A DNA stretch of 64,000 nucleotides, from NCBI GenBank assembly GCA_012523185.1, contig JAAYIY010000001.1, positions 32,038 through 96,037 on the forward strand, given 5' to 3'. Source of the DNA: Clostridiales bacterium (GTDB lineage: Bacteria > Bacillota > Clostridia > Oscillospirales > Acutalibacteraceae). The position numbers and the translations under genes are program-made. This document shows, in pieces, positions 27,792 through 37,384 of this stretch. The notes below the pieces were generated by a model. It ran no database searches. It was given only the letters and a program-made list of their open reading frames with translations, and was not told where the DNA came from. The stretch's first letter is position 1, and each line of letters starts with the position of its first letter.

Positions 27792-27822
27792 TCCTCATGA
27801 GAGCATCCTGCTTTGGAGGCGA

Positions 27823-28962
27823 ATGATGAAAAAAATATATTTGAGCCCGCCTTATATGGGCGGCGGCGAAATGAAATATATACGCGAAGCGTTTGAAACA
27901 AACTGGATAGCCCCCCTCGGACCAAACGTCACAGGGTTTGAAAAGGAGGCGGGGGAATATTTAGGCGTGCCGTATCCGCTTGCTTTATCGTCGGGAACGG
28001 CCGCGATTCATCTTTCGCTTAAATACCTCGGCGCGGGCAGCGGAGACATTGTCTTTTGCTCGTCATTCACATTCAGCGGAAGCTGCAATGCCGCGGCTTA
28101 CGAAAAGTCGGAGCTGGTTTTTATCGACTCAGAGCCGGAAACATGGAATATGTCTCCCGTTGCGCTGCAAAAAGCTTTTGATGATGCCGAAAAAAACGGC
28201 AAATTGCCGAAGGCGGTCATTGTTGTTGATCTTTATGGGTGCAGTGCCGATTGGGACAAGATAATTCCCATATGCAAAAGATATAATGTCCCGATAATCG
28301 AGGATTCCGCCGAGGCTTTCGGGAGCAAATACAAGGGCAGTTTCTGCGGAGTTTTCGGGGATATTGGCATAATGTCCTTTAACGGCAACAAAATTATCAC
28401 GACATCGGGCGGCGGCATGGCTCTTTGCAAAACAAAAGAAGAATACGACAAGATGCTTTTTTGGGCGACGCAGTCGCGCGAGCCGACGCCGCATTATGAG
28501 CATAAGGAAATAGGATACAATTACAGGCTTTCAAACATTTGCGCCGGCATAGGCAGAGGTCAGCTTGAGATAATCGACGAAAAGCTCAAGAGGCGAAAGG
28601 ACATTTACGAGCGCTACCGCGAGGGCTTTTTAAACACGAAAATCCATGTCATGCCTGAGGTTGAAGGCTATACAATGAACCATTGGCTCACTGTGACGAC
28701 TTTGGACGAAAGCGCCGAGGCGACACCGGAGTTTATATGCGCCGAGATGAACAAGCTCAATGTTGAGACGCGTCCCGCGTGGAAGCCGATGCATCTTCAG
28801 CCGGTTTTCAGCGGCTGTAAGGCGTTTGCCCACGGCGACGACGGCAGCTTTGTTTGTGAGGAGATTTATCGGCGCGGCATTTGTCTGCCGTCAGGAGACG
28901 CTTTGACGAAGGAACAGCAGTCGTTTATTACAGACAGTATTTTAAAGCTCATCGGGGATTGA
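27823..28962 (+). CDS. DegT/DnrJ/EryC1-family sugar aminotransferase
   Basis: 379 residues, PLP fold type I. The Schiff-base lysine is K190 in SFNGNKIITTSGGG; SSGTAAIHLSL and EDSAEAFGS are further cofactor contacts. The family transaminates nucleotide-linked 4-keto sugars. With the PglC-like phosphosugar transferase just downstream, the best guess is a PglE-type step making UDP-4-amino-4,6-dideoxy-GlcNAc for a surface glycan. No acetyltransferase (PglD) or dehydratase (PglF) gene is in the window. ATG-ATG start behind GGAGG, six bases from the second ATG. Confidence 0.93.
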   Translation: MMKKIYLSPPYMGGGEMKYIREAFETNWIAPLGPNVTGFEKEAGEYLGVPYPLALSSGTAAIHLSLKYLGAGSGDIVFCSSFTFSGSCNAAAYEKSELVFIDSEPETWNMSPVALQKAFDDAEKNGKLPKAVIVVDLYGCSADWDKIIPICKRYNVPIIEDSAEAFGSKYKGSFCGVFGDIGIMSFNGNKIITTSGGGMALCKTKEEYDKMLFWATQSREPTPHYEHKEIGYNYRLSNICAGIGRGQLEIIDEKLKRRKDIYERYREGFLNTKIHVMPEVEGYTMNHWLTVTTLDESAEATPEFICAEMNKLNVETRPAWKPMHLQPVFSGCKAFAHGDDGSFVCEEIYRRGICLPSGDALTKEQQSFITDSILKLIGD

Positions 28963-28967
28963 ATGAT

Positions 28968-29651
28968 ATGCCAAAAAACACCACGCCAAGACAAAGACAA
29001 AGACAAAGAAGAAGACGAAGAATTTATTACATATATTTCAAACGTTTTTTTGATTTTTCCCTTTCGCTTGCCGCCCTTATCTTTATAAGCCCTGTTTTTT
29101 TGCTCATCGCCATACTTGTGCGTGTCAAGCTTGGCGGCCCTGTTATCTTTTGCCAAGAGCGCCCGGGAAAAGAGGAAAAGATTTTTCGTCTTTATAAATT
29201 CAGGACAATGACGGACGAAAGGGGAGCCGACGGCGAGCTGCTGCCGGATGAGGCGCGTCTCACAAATTTCGGCAGGCTTCTGCGCTCCACAAGCCTTGAC
29301 GAACTTCCCGAGCTTTATAACATTCTGCGGGGAGACATGAGCCTGGTCGGACCGCGCCCATTGCTTGTGTCTTATCTGCCGCTTTACAGCGACGAGCAAA
29401 AAAGGCGCCATGAAGTGCGCCCCGGACTTTCCGGTTTGGCGCAGGTAAGCGGCCGAAACCTGCTGTCGTGGGACGACAGGTTTCAGCTTGATGTGGAATA
29501 TATAGACAACATAACATTTGTCGGCGATATAAAAATAATGTTTCTGACAATCAAAAATATTCTTCGCCGCGACGGCATAAGCAGCGAAACGGCGGCGACT
29601 ATGGAGCCTTTTAAAGGCGCGGAGCAAAGAGCGGAGACTGCCAAGGTATAA
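28968..29651 (+). CDS. PglC-like undecaprenyl-phosphate sugar phosphotransferase
   Basis: 227 residues, starting MPKNTTPRQ five bases after the aminotransferase stop. One N-terminal re-entrant membrane helix (FFDFSLSLAALIFISPVFLLIAILV) precedes the catalytic domain: GGPVIFCQERPG, FRLYKFRTM, STSLDELPELYNIL (catalytic Asp-Glu pair), MSLVGPRPLL, RPGLSGLAQV. It transfers a sugar-1-phosphate from UDP to undecaprenyl phosphate, starting a glycan on the inner membrane face. Unusual: the first 20 residues are a run of Arg/Gln (RQRQRQRRRRR) encoded by a hexanucleotide repeat (AGACAA), probably prone to length change. There is no good ribosome site, so translational coupling is likely. Confidence 0.92.
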   Translation: MPKNTTPRQRQRQRRRRRIYYIYFKRFFDFSLSLAALIFISPVFLLIAILVRVKLGGPVIFCQERPGKEEKIFRLYKFRTMTDERGADGELLPDEARLTNFGRLLRSTSLDELPELYNILRGDMSLVGPRPLLVSYLPLYSDEQKRRHEVRPGLSGLAQVSGRNLLSWDDRFQLDVEYIDNITFVGDIKIMFLTIKNILRRDGISSETAATMEPFKGAEQRAETAKV

Positions 29652-29670
29652 TTTTAAACACAAAGTTTAA

Positions 29671-29712
29671 GCGGCGGTTATCATATGATAACCGCCGCGT
29701 TATTATTTTATT
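29671..29712. terminator. Bidirectional terminator (perfect palindrome)
   Basis: 28-bp perfect palindrome GCGGCGGTTATCAT and its complement at 29671-29698, followed by GTTATTATTTTATT. Lies between convergent sugar transferase and polC. Confidence 0.8.
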
Positions 29713-29725
29713 CTAAGCTCTAAGC

Positions 29726-32700
29726 TTAAAAATCAAAAAAACTCATCTGCGCCGTTTTTGGAAGCTTGTTAAGCGCTCCCGACTCCTCAAGAGCGGCGAT
29801 AACAGTCTTTGACACGCCTGAACGCCTTTGAATGTCTTCGACAGAAACATAATCGCCTTCTCCGTCTTCGCGCGCCCTGGCCAAGGCTTCCGCCGCGACG
29901 CCGCCCGTTCCGTCAAGAGAGGAGAAGGGGAGGCGTATTTTTCCGCCCTCAAGCTTATATACAAACGCGTCTGACTTATAAACATCCACCGGAAGAAACT
30001 GTATGCCGCGCGCCATCATTTCATTCACAATCTGAAGTGAGGTCAAGGCGCTGTTTTCTTTATCAGTCGCATCTCTGCCCATTGCCGCGATTGACGCGAT
30101 TCGTTTTTTTACAGCATCGCGCCCCGACATTATGGCGGCTGTGTCAAGATCCTCGATTTTGACTGTCAAATATACGGAGTAATATTCTGTCGGATAATAA
30201 ATTTTGTACCATGCAAGGCGCAAAGCGGATATGACATATGCCGCGGCGTGCGCCTTTGGGAACATATATTTAATCTTCATGCATGAATCAATGTACCATT
30301 GCTCGACGCCCGCGTCCTTCATTGCCTTGATGTATTCGGCTGTCAGTTTTTTTTCCGCGTGACCTTTGCGGACAATCTCCATAATCTTAAAAGCGGTCAG
30401 CGGCTCGACTCCCTTGTACATAAGGTATGTCATGATGCTGTCGCGCGTACCGATGACGCTTGAAATCGTGCATACTCCCGACTTGATAAGGTTTTGCGCG
30501 TTGCCGAGCCAAACACCCTCGCCATGTGACAAACCTGAGATCTGCAAAAGGTCTGAGAACTTTTTTGGCTTGGCGTCCATGAACATCTGGCGGACAAACG
30601 GCGTCCCCATTTCGGGGATGGAGAGCGTGCCCGTTTCACAGCCGATGTCCCCGCTTGTCACGCCGAGGGGTTCGGGGCTTTCAAAAAGCTTGTAGATTTT
30701 TGGGTCGCAAATGTCGGTGTCAAGCACTGAAATACCCGTGGTTTCCTCAAGATATTTGTAAATCGTCGGCACGTCGTGACCAAGTATATCAAGCTTTAAA
30801 ATTGTGTCATGCAGTGAATCATAGTCAAAATGTGTTGTTTTTGTGCCTTTATCGGAATCGTCGGCAGGGTGCTGAATAGGCATGAAGTCCTCAGCCTCCA
30901 TGTCGCCGGGTATAACGACCATCCCGCCGGGATGCTGACCCGTTGTTCTTTTTACGCCGACACAGCCAAGCTTTATCCGCTCCTCCTCAGCTTTCGGAAC
31001 GCGTATTCCGCGCTCCTCAAAGTATTTTAATATATAAGCAAAAGCTGTTTTTTCGGCGACTTTTCCTATGGTGCCTGCCTTAAAAACATTTGACGCGCCG
31101 AAGATTTCCTCGGTGTATTTGTGTGATTTTGGCTGTTGCTCTCCCGAAAAGTTGAGATCGATATCGGGTGATTTATCGCCGTCAAAGCCGAGAAATGTCT
31201 CAAAAGGAATGTCGTGACCGTCGCGGCACATTCTTGTGCCGCATTCGGGGCAATCTTTCACGGGCAAATCAAAGCCGGAGCCGTATGAGCCGTCAGTTAT
31301 AAATTCGCTGTGTGCGCAGTTTTTGCAGACATAGTGCGGATAAAGCGGATTAACCTCTGATATGCCCGCGACAAAAGCGACAAAGGACGACCCTACGGAG
31401 CCTCTGGATGCGACAAGATAACCGTTGGAAACGGAGTGCTGCACAAGCTTTTGAGCTATCATATAAAGCACTGAAAATCCATTTTTTATGATAGATTCAA
31501 GCTCCCGCTCCAGCCTGTCCTCAACATATTTTGGTAAGCTTCTGCCGTAAATCCGGCGGGCGTTTTCGCGGCAAATGCTTGTAAGCTCCTCGTCGGACCC
31601 TTCAATGGCGGGCGGAAAAGAGCCTTTCGGTATCGGAGAAATGTTCTCTGTGAGATCCGCTATCGTGTTTGTGTTTTCGACGACGACGCGATATGCAGTT
31701 TCTTCGCCCAGGTATGAAAACTCATCAAGCATATCATCAGTCGTCCGAAAATAAAGCGGCGCCTGCTTGTCCGCGTCTGAAAAGCCTTGGCTTGCCATGA
31801 TAACCGCTCTGAAAATGGAATCTGACTTGTTAAGGAAATGAACATCGCCTGTCGCGACTGTCAGTTTATTGAGTTTGTTTCCGATTTCTACAATCTTTTT
31901 GTTGATGTCCTCAAGATCGCCCACGCTTTGTATATCTTTGTATTCAGACCGCTGCGATTCTATCATAAAGGCGTTGTTGCCGTTCGGCTGAATCTCAAGA
32001 TAATCGTAAAAGGAAGCGATTTCGAGCAGATCGGCACTGCTTTTCCCCTCTATAACAGCTCTGTAAAGCTCTCCCGCTTCACAAGCGCTGCCAAGGATTA
32101 AACCCTCGCGGCGCGCGGCAAGCTCACTTCTTGGTATCCGCGGATGCTTTTTAAAATGTTCGAGATTAGAGCTTGTTATCAGCTTGTATAAGTTTTTTAA
32201 GCCGACAAGATTTTTGACAAGCAGTATAATGTGGTGCGACGGGAGCGATTTGACGTCGCCGCCGGCAAGCGCCGTGTTAAGCTGCGAAATGTTGTTTATG
32301 CCGAACTTCAGGTTTGTGTCGTCTATCAGCTTTAAAAATATGCCAGCGCATGTGTGCGCGTCGTCACAAGCGCGGTGATGATTAAATTTCGGAAGCTTAA
32401 GGTGCGCCGCGACAGTGTCAAGCTTATAATTTTTCAGCCCCGGTAATACAGAGCGCGCAAAGGGGACTGTGTCAATTGATGTGTAATCATAAAAAATGTC
32501 GCACCTGCCGCAAGCCTTTTTTAAAAAGCCAGTGTCAAAAGGAGCGTTGTGCGCGACAAGCGGCGAATCGCCGCAAAACTCAAAAAACAAACGCAGCGCC
32601 TCGTCCTCAAGCGGAGCGTCGGCGACCATTTCGTTTGTTATTCCCGTAAGCTTTGTTATGGCGCTCGGTATGCTTATAAGCGGGTTGACAAAGCTTGAAA

Positions 32701-34036
32701 ACTTTTCTTCAATTTTCCCGCCGGATATTTTAACAGCACCGATTTCTGTTATCCTGTCTGATTTTTTGCTCAATCCCGTCGTTTCAAGGTCAAAGACAAC
32801 AAATGTGCCGTCAAACCTCTCTTTTGATGAGCCGTGAACCACGGGGACGAGGTCGTCGACGAGATATCCCTCCAACCCGAAGATAACCTTTATACCGGCG
32901 CTTTTTGCCGCCGCGGCAGCCTCGGGGAATGCCTGCGCGACGCCGTGGTCTGTAATGGCAATCGCTTTATGCCCCCATTTTGCCGCCCGCTTAACAAGCT
33001 CGGAGGCGCTTGCGATGCCGTCCATTGCAGACATATTTGTGTGAAGATGAAGCTCGACACGCTTTTTTTCGGCATTGTCGGCTTCCTCAATCTTTTCGAC
33101 TGCCGTGACCGCGCGCGCATTTATAATATAAACACCCCAAAAGCTGTCAAGCACGACAGTCCCGCGGACAAGAACGCGTATTCCGTCGGCAAGCTTGCTT
33201 AAAAGCTGCTCACAGTCTCTTTTTTCTTCAAAAATCTTGACAGAGTAGGAGCTTGTATAGTCTGTGACATTAAATGTGATAATTAAACGATCGCCTTTTT
33301 TTGTCTCCTTAACCTTAAGCGAAAAAACATCGCCCCAAACAACGACAGTTCCGTCCTCGGGCGTGATGGAGCTTATCGGAACAGGTCTTGTCTTGATGAC
33401 GTAGCTGCCATAGATGGGATAAGCTTTTGAAAAAGAAAAAGGCAGTCCTTCAAATGCCGATTTGATTTTTTTGTTTTGCGGCGTTTCGCTCTCCGCGGCG
33501 ACTTTGAGGTTTTTTATGCTGTCTTGAATCTTTATGTAATCCTTGTTTTTTAAGCCTGTCTTGCCGCCGTTTGATATCTTTACATCAAAGCTCAAGCCGA
33601 ACCTGTCGGAAATGATTCTTTTAAGGCATCCCTCGGCACCGGCTCCGACAAGAATATCAGCGCCGCTGTGCGCCAGCTTTACAAGAACGGTGCCGCCCTC
33701 CAAAGAATAATCGGCTCCCTCAAGAAAGCCTTTTGAGGCGGGGATAATCTCGTTAAGCTCATTAGCAAGGCACGGCAGAACGTCGGCGGAAAAGCTGCCC
33801 GGAGGGAAGCTGTAATTAATTTTCAGAAGGTTGAGGTTGAGACAGTCTTTAACAGCCTTGGACAGCTCTGAAAACAATTCGGGGCTTATAAAGCGATCAA
33901 ATGCAGCTTTGATGACAAGGCTTCGAGCCGCGTTGTCCGCAGAAATATCAATAAGCTCGCCGCCCTTAAAGGCAGCGAGCAAATTCTTGTCGTCTAAAAA
34001 CTCTTTAAAAAAATCAGAAAACTCAAGATGGTTCAT
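29726..34036 (-). CDS. polC: DNA polymerase III, PolC type
   Basis: 1436 residues, the Gram-positive replicative polymerase. Domains in order: N-terminal region, OB fold (about 230-330), PHP domain first part (ELHLHTNMSAMDG at about 340), proofreading 3'-5' exonuclease inserted in the PHP (VFDLETTGLSKKSD at about 420, VAHNAPFDTGFL at about 500), polymerase palm with PDIDLNFSG (about 970) and a Cys4 zinc motif (CKNC and CPECGTRMC at about 915-950), then fingers and a C-terminal duplex-binding region. The C-terminus QMSFFDF matches the clamp-binding motif QxxSLFDF. ATG after GGAG, 19 bp behind gtrA in the same operon. Full length. Confidence 0.98.
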   Translation of the reverse strand: MNHLEFSDFFKEFLDDKNLLAAFKGGELIDISADNAARSLVIKAAFDRFISPELFSELSKAVKDCLNLNLLKINYSFPPGSFSADVLPCLANELNEIIPASKGFLEGADYSLEGGTVLVKLAHSGADILVGAGAEGCLKRIISDRFGLSFDVKISNGGKTGLKNKDYIKIQDSIKNLKVAAESETPQNKKIKSAFEGLPFSFSKAYPIYGSYVIKTRPVPISSITPEDGTVVVWGDVFSLKVKETKKGDRLIITFNVTDYTSSYSVKIFEEKRDCEQLLSKLADGIRVLVRGTVVLDSFWGVYIINARAVTAVEKIEEADNAEKKRVELHLHTNMSAMDGIASASELVKRAAKWGHKAIAITDHGVAQAFPEAAAAAKSAGIKVIFGLEGYLVDDLVPVVHGSSKERFDGTFVVFDLETTGLSKKSDRITEIGAVKISGGKIEEKFSSFVNPLISIPSAITKLTGITNEMVADAPLEDEALRLFFEFCGDSPLVAHNAPFDTGFLKKACGRCDIFYDYTSIDTVPFARSVLPGLKNYKLDTVAAHLKLPKFNHHRACDDAHTCAGIFLKLIDDTNLKFGINNISQLNTALAGGDVKSLPSHHIILLVKNLVGLKNLYKLITSSNLEHFKKHPRIPRSELAARREGLILGSACEAGELYRAVIEGKSSADLLEIASFYDYLEIQPNGNNAFMIESQRSEYKDIQSVGDLEDINKKIVEIGNKLNKLTVATGDVHFLNKSDSIFRAVIMASQGFSDADKQAPLYFRTTDDMLDEFSYLGEETAYRVVVENTNTIADLTENISPIPKGSFPPAIEGSDEELTSICRENARRIYGRSLPKYVEDRLERELESIIKNGFSVLYMIAQKLVQHSVSNGYLVASRGSVGSSFVAFVAGISEVNPLYPHYVCKNCAHSEFITDGSYGSGFDLPVKDCPECGTRMCRDGHDIPFETFLGFDGDKSPDIDLNFSGEQQPKSHKYTEEIFGASNVFKAGTIGKVAEKTAFAYILKYFEERGIRVPKAEEERIKLGCVGVKRTTGQHPGGMVVIPGDMEAEDFMPIQHPADDSDKGTKTTHFDYDSLHDTILKLDILGHDVPTIYKYLEETTGISVLDTDICDPKIYKLFESPEPLGVTSGDIGCETGTLSIPEMGTPFVRQMFMDAKPKKFSDLLQISGLSHGEGVWLGNAQNLIKSGVCTISSVIGTRDSIMTYLMYKGVEPLTAFKIMEIVRKGHAEKKLTAEYIKAMKDAGVEQWYIDSCMKIKYMFPKAHAAAYVISALRLAWYKIYYPTEYYSVYLTVKIEDLDTAAIMSGRDAVKKRIASIAAMGRDATDKENSALTSLQIVNEMMARGIQFLPVDVYKSDAFVYKLEGGKIRLPFSSLDGTGGVAAEALARAREDGEGDYVSVEDIQRRSGVSKTVIAALEESGALNKLPKTAQMSFFDF

Positions 34037-34055
34037 TTAAATTAATACTCCGGTT

Positions 34056-34589
34056 CTATGCGTTTTTTTCTTCGCCGGTGTCGGGCGTCTTAACCTTTCT
34101 GTGGATTACAAATCTGTTTATAGGATATGTCCACAAGGTGGGTATTGTCATTTGAATTATTTTGCAAACAGCGTTAACGACTGTGCCGCTCCAACCTCTG
34201 TCAATGAGCGTAACGCTGAAACCGCTCATCACCGTGCCGATCCAAGAGCCTGCAAAAATCGTAAAAATAACCATGAGGATATAAAGGACGACGCTGACGG
34301 TGGCGTTTGAGTCGGCATGAAAAGTCACCTTGCGGTTTAAGATAAAAGCTATCGCATATCCCACGGTTATGGAGATGAGATAAGAGTTGAGATAACCTTT
34401 TGAGTTTATGCCGATATAGTTGAAAACAGGGCTGACAAAGGGAACGTCCATGAGCGCCTTAAACACGACGCCTGTGAGCAGGAGATGCACCGCAAGCTCC
34501 ACAATTGACGACGACGCGCCCGCAAAAGAAAATTTGATAAACTTCCAAAGCTCCGAGTCATTTTTGACATTTTTTTGATTGTCGGTCAT
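34056..34589 (-). CDS. GtrA-family membrane protein
   Basis: 177 residues with four membrane helices (FIKFSFAGASSSIVELAVHLLLT, YLNSYLISITVGYAIAFILN, VVLYILMVIFTIFAGSWIG, VCKIIQMTIPTLWTYPINRF). GtrA proteins are associated with cell-surface polysaccharide synthesis and are proposed to flip polyprenyl-phosphate sugars. ATG start behind AAGGAGAT; an upstream ATG (11 codons longer) overlaps the previous gene. It lies between the metallophosphoesterase and polC in one operon. Confidence 0.9.
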   Translation of the reverse strand: MTDNQKNVKNDSELWKFIKFSFAGASSSIVELAVHLLLTGVVFKALMDVPFVSPVFNYIGINSKGYLNSYLISITVGYAIAFILNRKVTFHADSNATVSVVLYILMVIFTIFAGSWIGTVMSGFSVTLIDRGWSGTVVNAVCKIIQMTIPTLWTYPINRFVIHRKVKTPDTGEEKNA

Positions 34590-34605
34590 TATATTATCTC
34601 CTTGA

Positions 34606-35730
34606 TTATAAAAATCTTGCAAGCAAAAGGACGGCTAAAACAAGAGCGGCTATAAAACCGAGCGCTTTTGCGATAAGCGGGACAGCGGCGTCAAACGATG
34701 TGGGCATCTTGTCGTAAAACGCCTTTTTAAGAGGCTTCAAGACCTTTTTGCCGAAAAGCTCGCGATAAGTAACTGTGTATGTTGAATAATTGCGCGGCTC
34801 GCTCTCGTTTAGTATATATGCGCGAACGCCTCTTTCGACGCCGTTTCCGTATTCGCCGAAGCCGCAGCCGGGACAGTAGCCGAGATCCACACCGCCGACA
34901 TTTCCGACAAAGCTGTTTTTGTGGTCGTGCCCGAAAAACATTCCGACGACATCGCCTTTTTCAGACATAGCTTCAAACTCGCCTGTGTTTATATCCGGAA
35001 TGGAGGGCGGCTCAAGGAATATTCCGCCTTTTTCGGAAATCTCTTTTTTAAGCTTGTAATATTTGCCCTTATGTGTCCTGAAGGCCTGAACAGCTCCGGC
35101 TGTCTTTTTGCTCACACGCTCAAAAAGCTTGTAAATTTCGTGGACAGGGATGTGCTGAAACACAAAGGAGGGTATGTATCCTCCGTTTTTTTCTTTAAGC
35201 TTTTCACGGACTGATTTGTACCACTCGATTTGCTCCTTGTCCACCGGCGCATAGCCGCCGCCTTTTGCCGAGCCTCTTGAATCAACAAGATAAATATTAA
35301 ATATTTGTCTCAATCCGTCGCCGCTCATAATGGGTATTGATACGGTGCCTGCGTCGAACATGAATTCTTCCGCAGGTGAAACATAATGCTCATAGCTTTT
35401 GAAAATCTCCAACTGCTTGTCAAGCGATATGCCGACTTGCGGGTCATGGTTTCCGAATGTGACGATAAAAGGTATTTTTCGGCTGTTGACAGGCTCGGCA
35501 ATGTTGTGTATCGCCTGCTTGACCTTTTCAAGCTTGTCGCCCGTGAGGTATGAAAGACCATAGCCTTTGATTTGATCGCCTGTGAAAACAACCAAATCGG
35601 GCTTGATTTTGTCGAGGGCGGCGTCCAGCAGCCTTGACGTGTCGGGCGACTCCTTGGCAATGCCATGTACGTCCGTTGCCTGCATAATAGTGAATGAACC
35701 GCCGCTGAATTTTAAGATTTTGTCGCTCAT
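34606..35730 (-). CDS. Calcineurin-like metallophosphoesterase, membrane-tethered
   Basis: 374 residues. Metal-binding motifs in order: TDVHG (about 19-23), GDQ (about 51-53), FGNHD (about 93-97), QHIPVHE and FGHDHKN. A single hydrophobic C-terminal helix (FIAALVLAVLLLARFL) could tether it to the membrane. No signal peptide is visible, so the catalytic part probably faces the cytoplasm. The substrate is unknown; relatives act on phosphoesters, nucleotides or lipid-linked phosphates. First gene of the operon with gtrA and polC. ATG behind ACGGAGAT. Confidence 0.9.
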   Translation of the reverse strand: MSDKILKFSGGSFTIMQATDVHGIAKESPDTSRLLDAALDKIKPDLVVFTGDQIKGYGLSYLTGDKLEKVKQAIHNIAEPVNSRKIPFIVTFGNHDPQVGISLDKQLEIFKSYEHYVSPAEEFMFDAGTVSIPIMSGDGLRQIFNIYLVDSRGSAKGGGYAPVDKEQIEWYKSVREKLKEKNGGYIPSFVFQHIPVHEIYKLFERVSKKTAGAVQAFRTHKGKYYKLKKEISEKGGIFLEPPSIPDINTGEFEAMSEKGDVVGMFFGHDHKNSFVGNVGGVDLGYCPGCGFGEYGNGVERGVRAYILNESEPRNYSTYTVTYRELFGKKVLKPLKKAFYDKMPTSFDAAVPLIAKALGFIAALVLAVLLLARFL

Positions 35731-35766
35731 ATAATATCTCCGTAAAATTAATTGGCATATAAAACA

Positions 35767-35794
35767 ATTATACCGAGGGTATGCACGTTGTCAA
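35767..35794 (-). promoter_or_regulatory. Promoter of metallophosphoesterase-gtrA-polC operon
   Basis: Minus strand TTGACA (complement of 35789-35794), 16-nt spacer, TATAAT (complement of 35767-35772), both consensus. Confidence 0.85.
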
Positions 35795-35857
35795 GTGCAA
35801 TTTCACACCGTTGAGTCAGTTTTGACCGCTGTTAAATTATTTTAACTGCCGCAAAAC

Positions 35858-35893
35858 ATAAAAAGACTCCGCCCGTGTTCGGGAACGGAGTCC
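35858..35893 (-). terminator. Intrinsic terminator of nfeD-SPFH operon
   Basis: Minus-strand stem GACTCCG/CGGAGTC with inner CCCG/CGGG pairing (35865-35892), followed by five Ts. Confidence 0.85.
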
Positions 35894-35905
35894 TTCTTTG
35901 CAAGA

Positions 35906-36829
35906 TTATTTGTTTATGACCTCTGTCAAGCTTGTGGCAAGACCGGCGATTGATTGAATTTCGCTTGGGATAATAATCTTTGTCGCCTGACCGTTTGCGG
36001 CCTTTTCAAAAGCCTCAAGGCTTTTCAGTGTGAGGAAACCGTAGCCGGGCATGGCGTTGTTGATAAGCCCGACAGCCTCTGCCGTCGCCTTTTGTGTTTC
36101 GACTATTGCCGCCGCCTCGCCCTCCGCGACGCGGATTTTTGACTCCTTGACGGCTTCGGCTTTAAGAATCGCGGCTTGCTTCTCGCCCTCCGCCGCAAGA
36201 ATCTGGCTCTCCTTGTGACCTTCGGCGACAAGAATCTTGCTGGCCTTTTCACCCTCTGCCTTGAGGATTGACTCGCGGCGCTGCCTCTCCGCCTTCATCT
36301 GCTTTTCCATCGCGTCCTGAATCTCGGCTGGCGGAATGATGTTTTTCAGCTCGACGCGGTTGACCTTTATGCCCCAAGGGTCGGTGGCTTCGTCAAGAGT
36401 GACCCTGATTTTCGCGTTAATCGTGTCCCTTGAAGTGAGAGTGTGGTCAAGCTCAAGCTCGCCGATGATGTTGCGGAGAGTCGTCGCTGAAAGATTTTCT
36501 ATCGCCGACAGCGGGCGTTCGACGCCGTATGAATAAAGCTTCGGGTCGGTGATTTGGAAAAAGACAACGGTGTCTATCTGCATGGTGACATTGTCTTTGG
36601 TGATGACGGGCTGCGGCGGAAAGTCTACGACTTGCTCTTTCAGGGAAACAATCTTTGAAACTTTTTCAACAAAAGGTATCTTGATATGAAAGCCTGTCTG
36701 CCACGTCTCCTTATAAGCTCCGAGAAATTCGATTACATATGCTTTTGATTGCGGAACTATCTTGACGTTTGCCACAACGACAATAAGGAGGAATATGACT
36801 ATTCCGAGAAAAATAAAGAAATAATGCAC
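35906..36829 (-). CDS. SPFH/stomatin-like band 7 protein
   Basis: 307 residues. An N-terminal hydrophobic segment (YFFIFLGIVIFLLIVVVANV) precedes the band 7 domain (GFHIKIPFVEKVSKIVSLKEQVVDFPPQPVITKDN) and a long Ala/Glu coiled coil (KQMKAERQRRESILKAEGEKASKILVAEGHKES). Stomatin-type proteins form oligomeric rings in the membrane and, paired with NfeD proteins, are thought to organise membrane quality control. The nfeD gene lies directly upstream. GTG start behind AAAGGGAG. Confidence 0.94.
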   Translation of the reverse strand: MHYFFIFLGIVIFLLIVVVANVKIVPQSKAYVIEFLGAYKETWQTGFHIKIPFVEKVSKIVSLKEQVVDFPPQPVITKDNVTMQIDTVVFFQITDPKLYSYGVERPLSAIENLSATTLRNIIGELELDHTLTSRDTINAKIRVTLDEATDPWGIKVNRVELKNIIPPAEIQDAMEKQMKAERQRRESILKAEGEKASKILVAEGHKESQILAAEGEKQAAILKAEAVKESKIRVAEGEAAAIVETQKATAEAVGLINNAMPGYGFLTLKSLEAFEKAANGQATKIIIPSEIQSIAGLATSLTEVINK

Positions 36830-36857
36830 AGTGAAACTCCCTTTCTGTATTAATATG

Positions 36858-37292
36858 TTATTTTGCCGAAACGATTAATTTTACGCCCTCAATTTTTTCA
36901 ACAACCGCGTCGGTGCCTTCGGGCATGACGGAACTGTCCGATGTCCGCGCCGTCCATGTTACACCGCCGACCTTGACAAGTCCGCTCGCAAGGTCGTTGT
37001 TTATTTCCTCGACGACGACCGCGCTTTTGCCGATTACCATGTCGGCGTTTGTGGGCACGCGCGTTTTCTTGGTGAACTTCTTTACTAAGGGTCTTGTGGC
37101 GGCAAGGGAAATGAGCGAAACCGCGACAAAAAGTGTGCCCTGAATCCAAGCGGAAGCGTGGAGTAGATTGGCTATCAGAGCAACGAGCGAGCCCAACGCG
37201 AACCATATCGTGACAAGCTGCACTGTCGACGCCTCAACAACAACAAGAACCACTAAGAGGACTATCCATAAAATCATAAAAGCAGTATCCAC
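36858..37292 (-). CDS. NfeD-family membrane protein
   Basis: 144 residues. Two or three N-terminal membrane helices (FMILWIVLLVVLVVVEAS, VTIWFALGSLVALIANLL, WIQGTLFVAVSLISLAATR) and a C-terminal OB-fold domain (GKSAVVVEEINNDLASGLVKVGGVTWTARTSD). This is the short NfeD form lacking the ClpP-like protease. It acts with the neighbouring SPFH protein. GTG start behind a perfect AGAGGAGGTG. First gene of the operon. Confidence 0.92.
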   Translation of the reverse strand: MDTAFMILWIVLLVVLVVVEASTVQLVTIWFALGSLVALIANLLHASAWIQGTLFVAVSLISLAATRPLVKKFTKKTRVPTNADMVIGKSAVVVEEINNDLASGLVKVGGVTWTARTSDSSVMPEGTDAVVEKIEGVKLIVSAK

Positions 37293-37336
37293 AATGACAC
37301 CTCCTCTTTCCGGACAAAACTGTTATGTCCGAATAA

Positions 37337-37365
37337 ATTATAACATATCCGCAAAGGGAAATCAA
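37337..37365 (-). promoter_or_regulatory. Promoter of nfeD-SPFH operon
   Basis: Minus strand TTGATT (complement of 37360-37365), 17-nt spacer, TATAAT (complement of 37337-37342). Confidence 0.8.
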
Positions 37366-37384
37366 ATTATTTTTTTATATCTTG

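Noticed and set aside
30430..33202. Several frames on the plus strand across polC
   Set aside because: They shadow the PolC frame, which has full domain support; no ribosome sites or family likeness.
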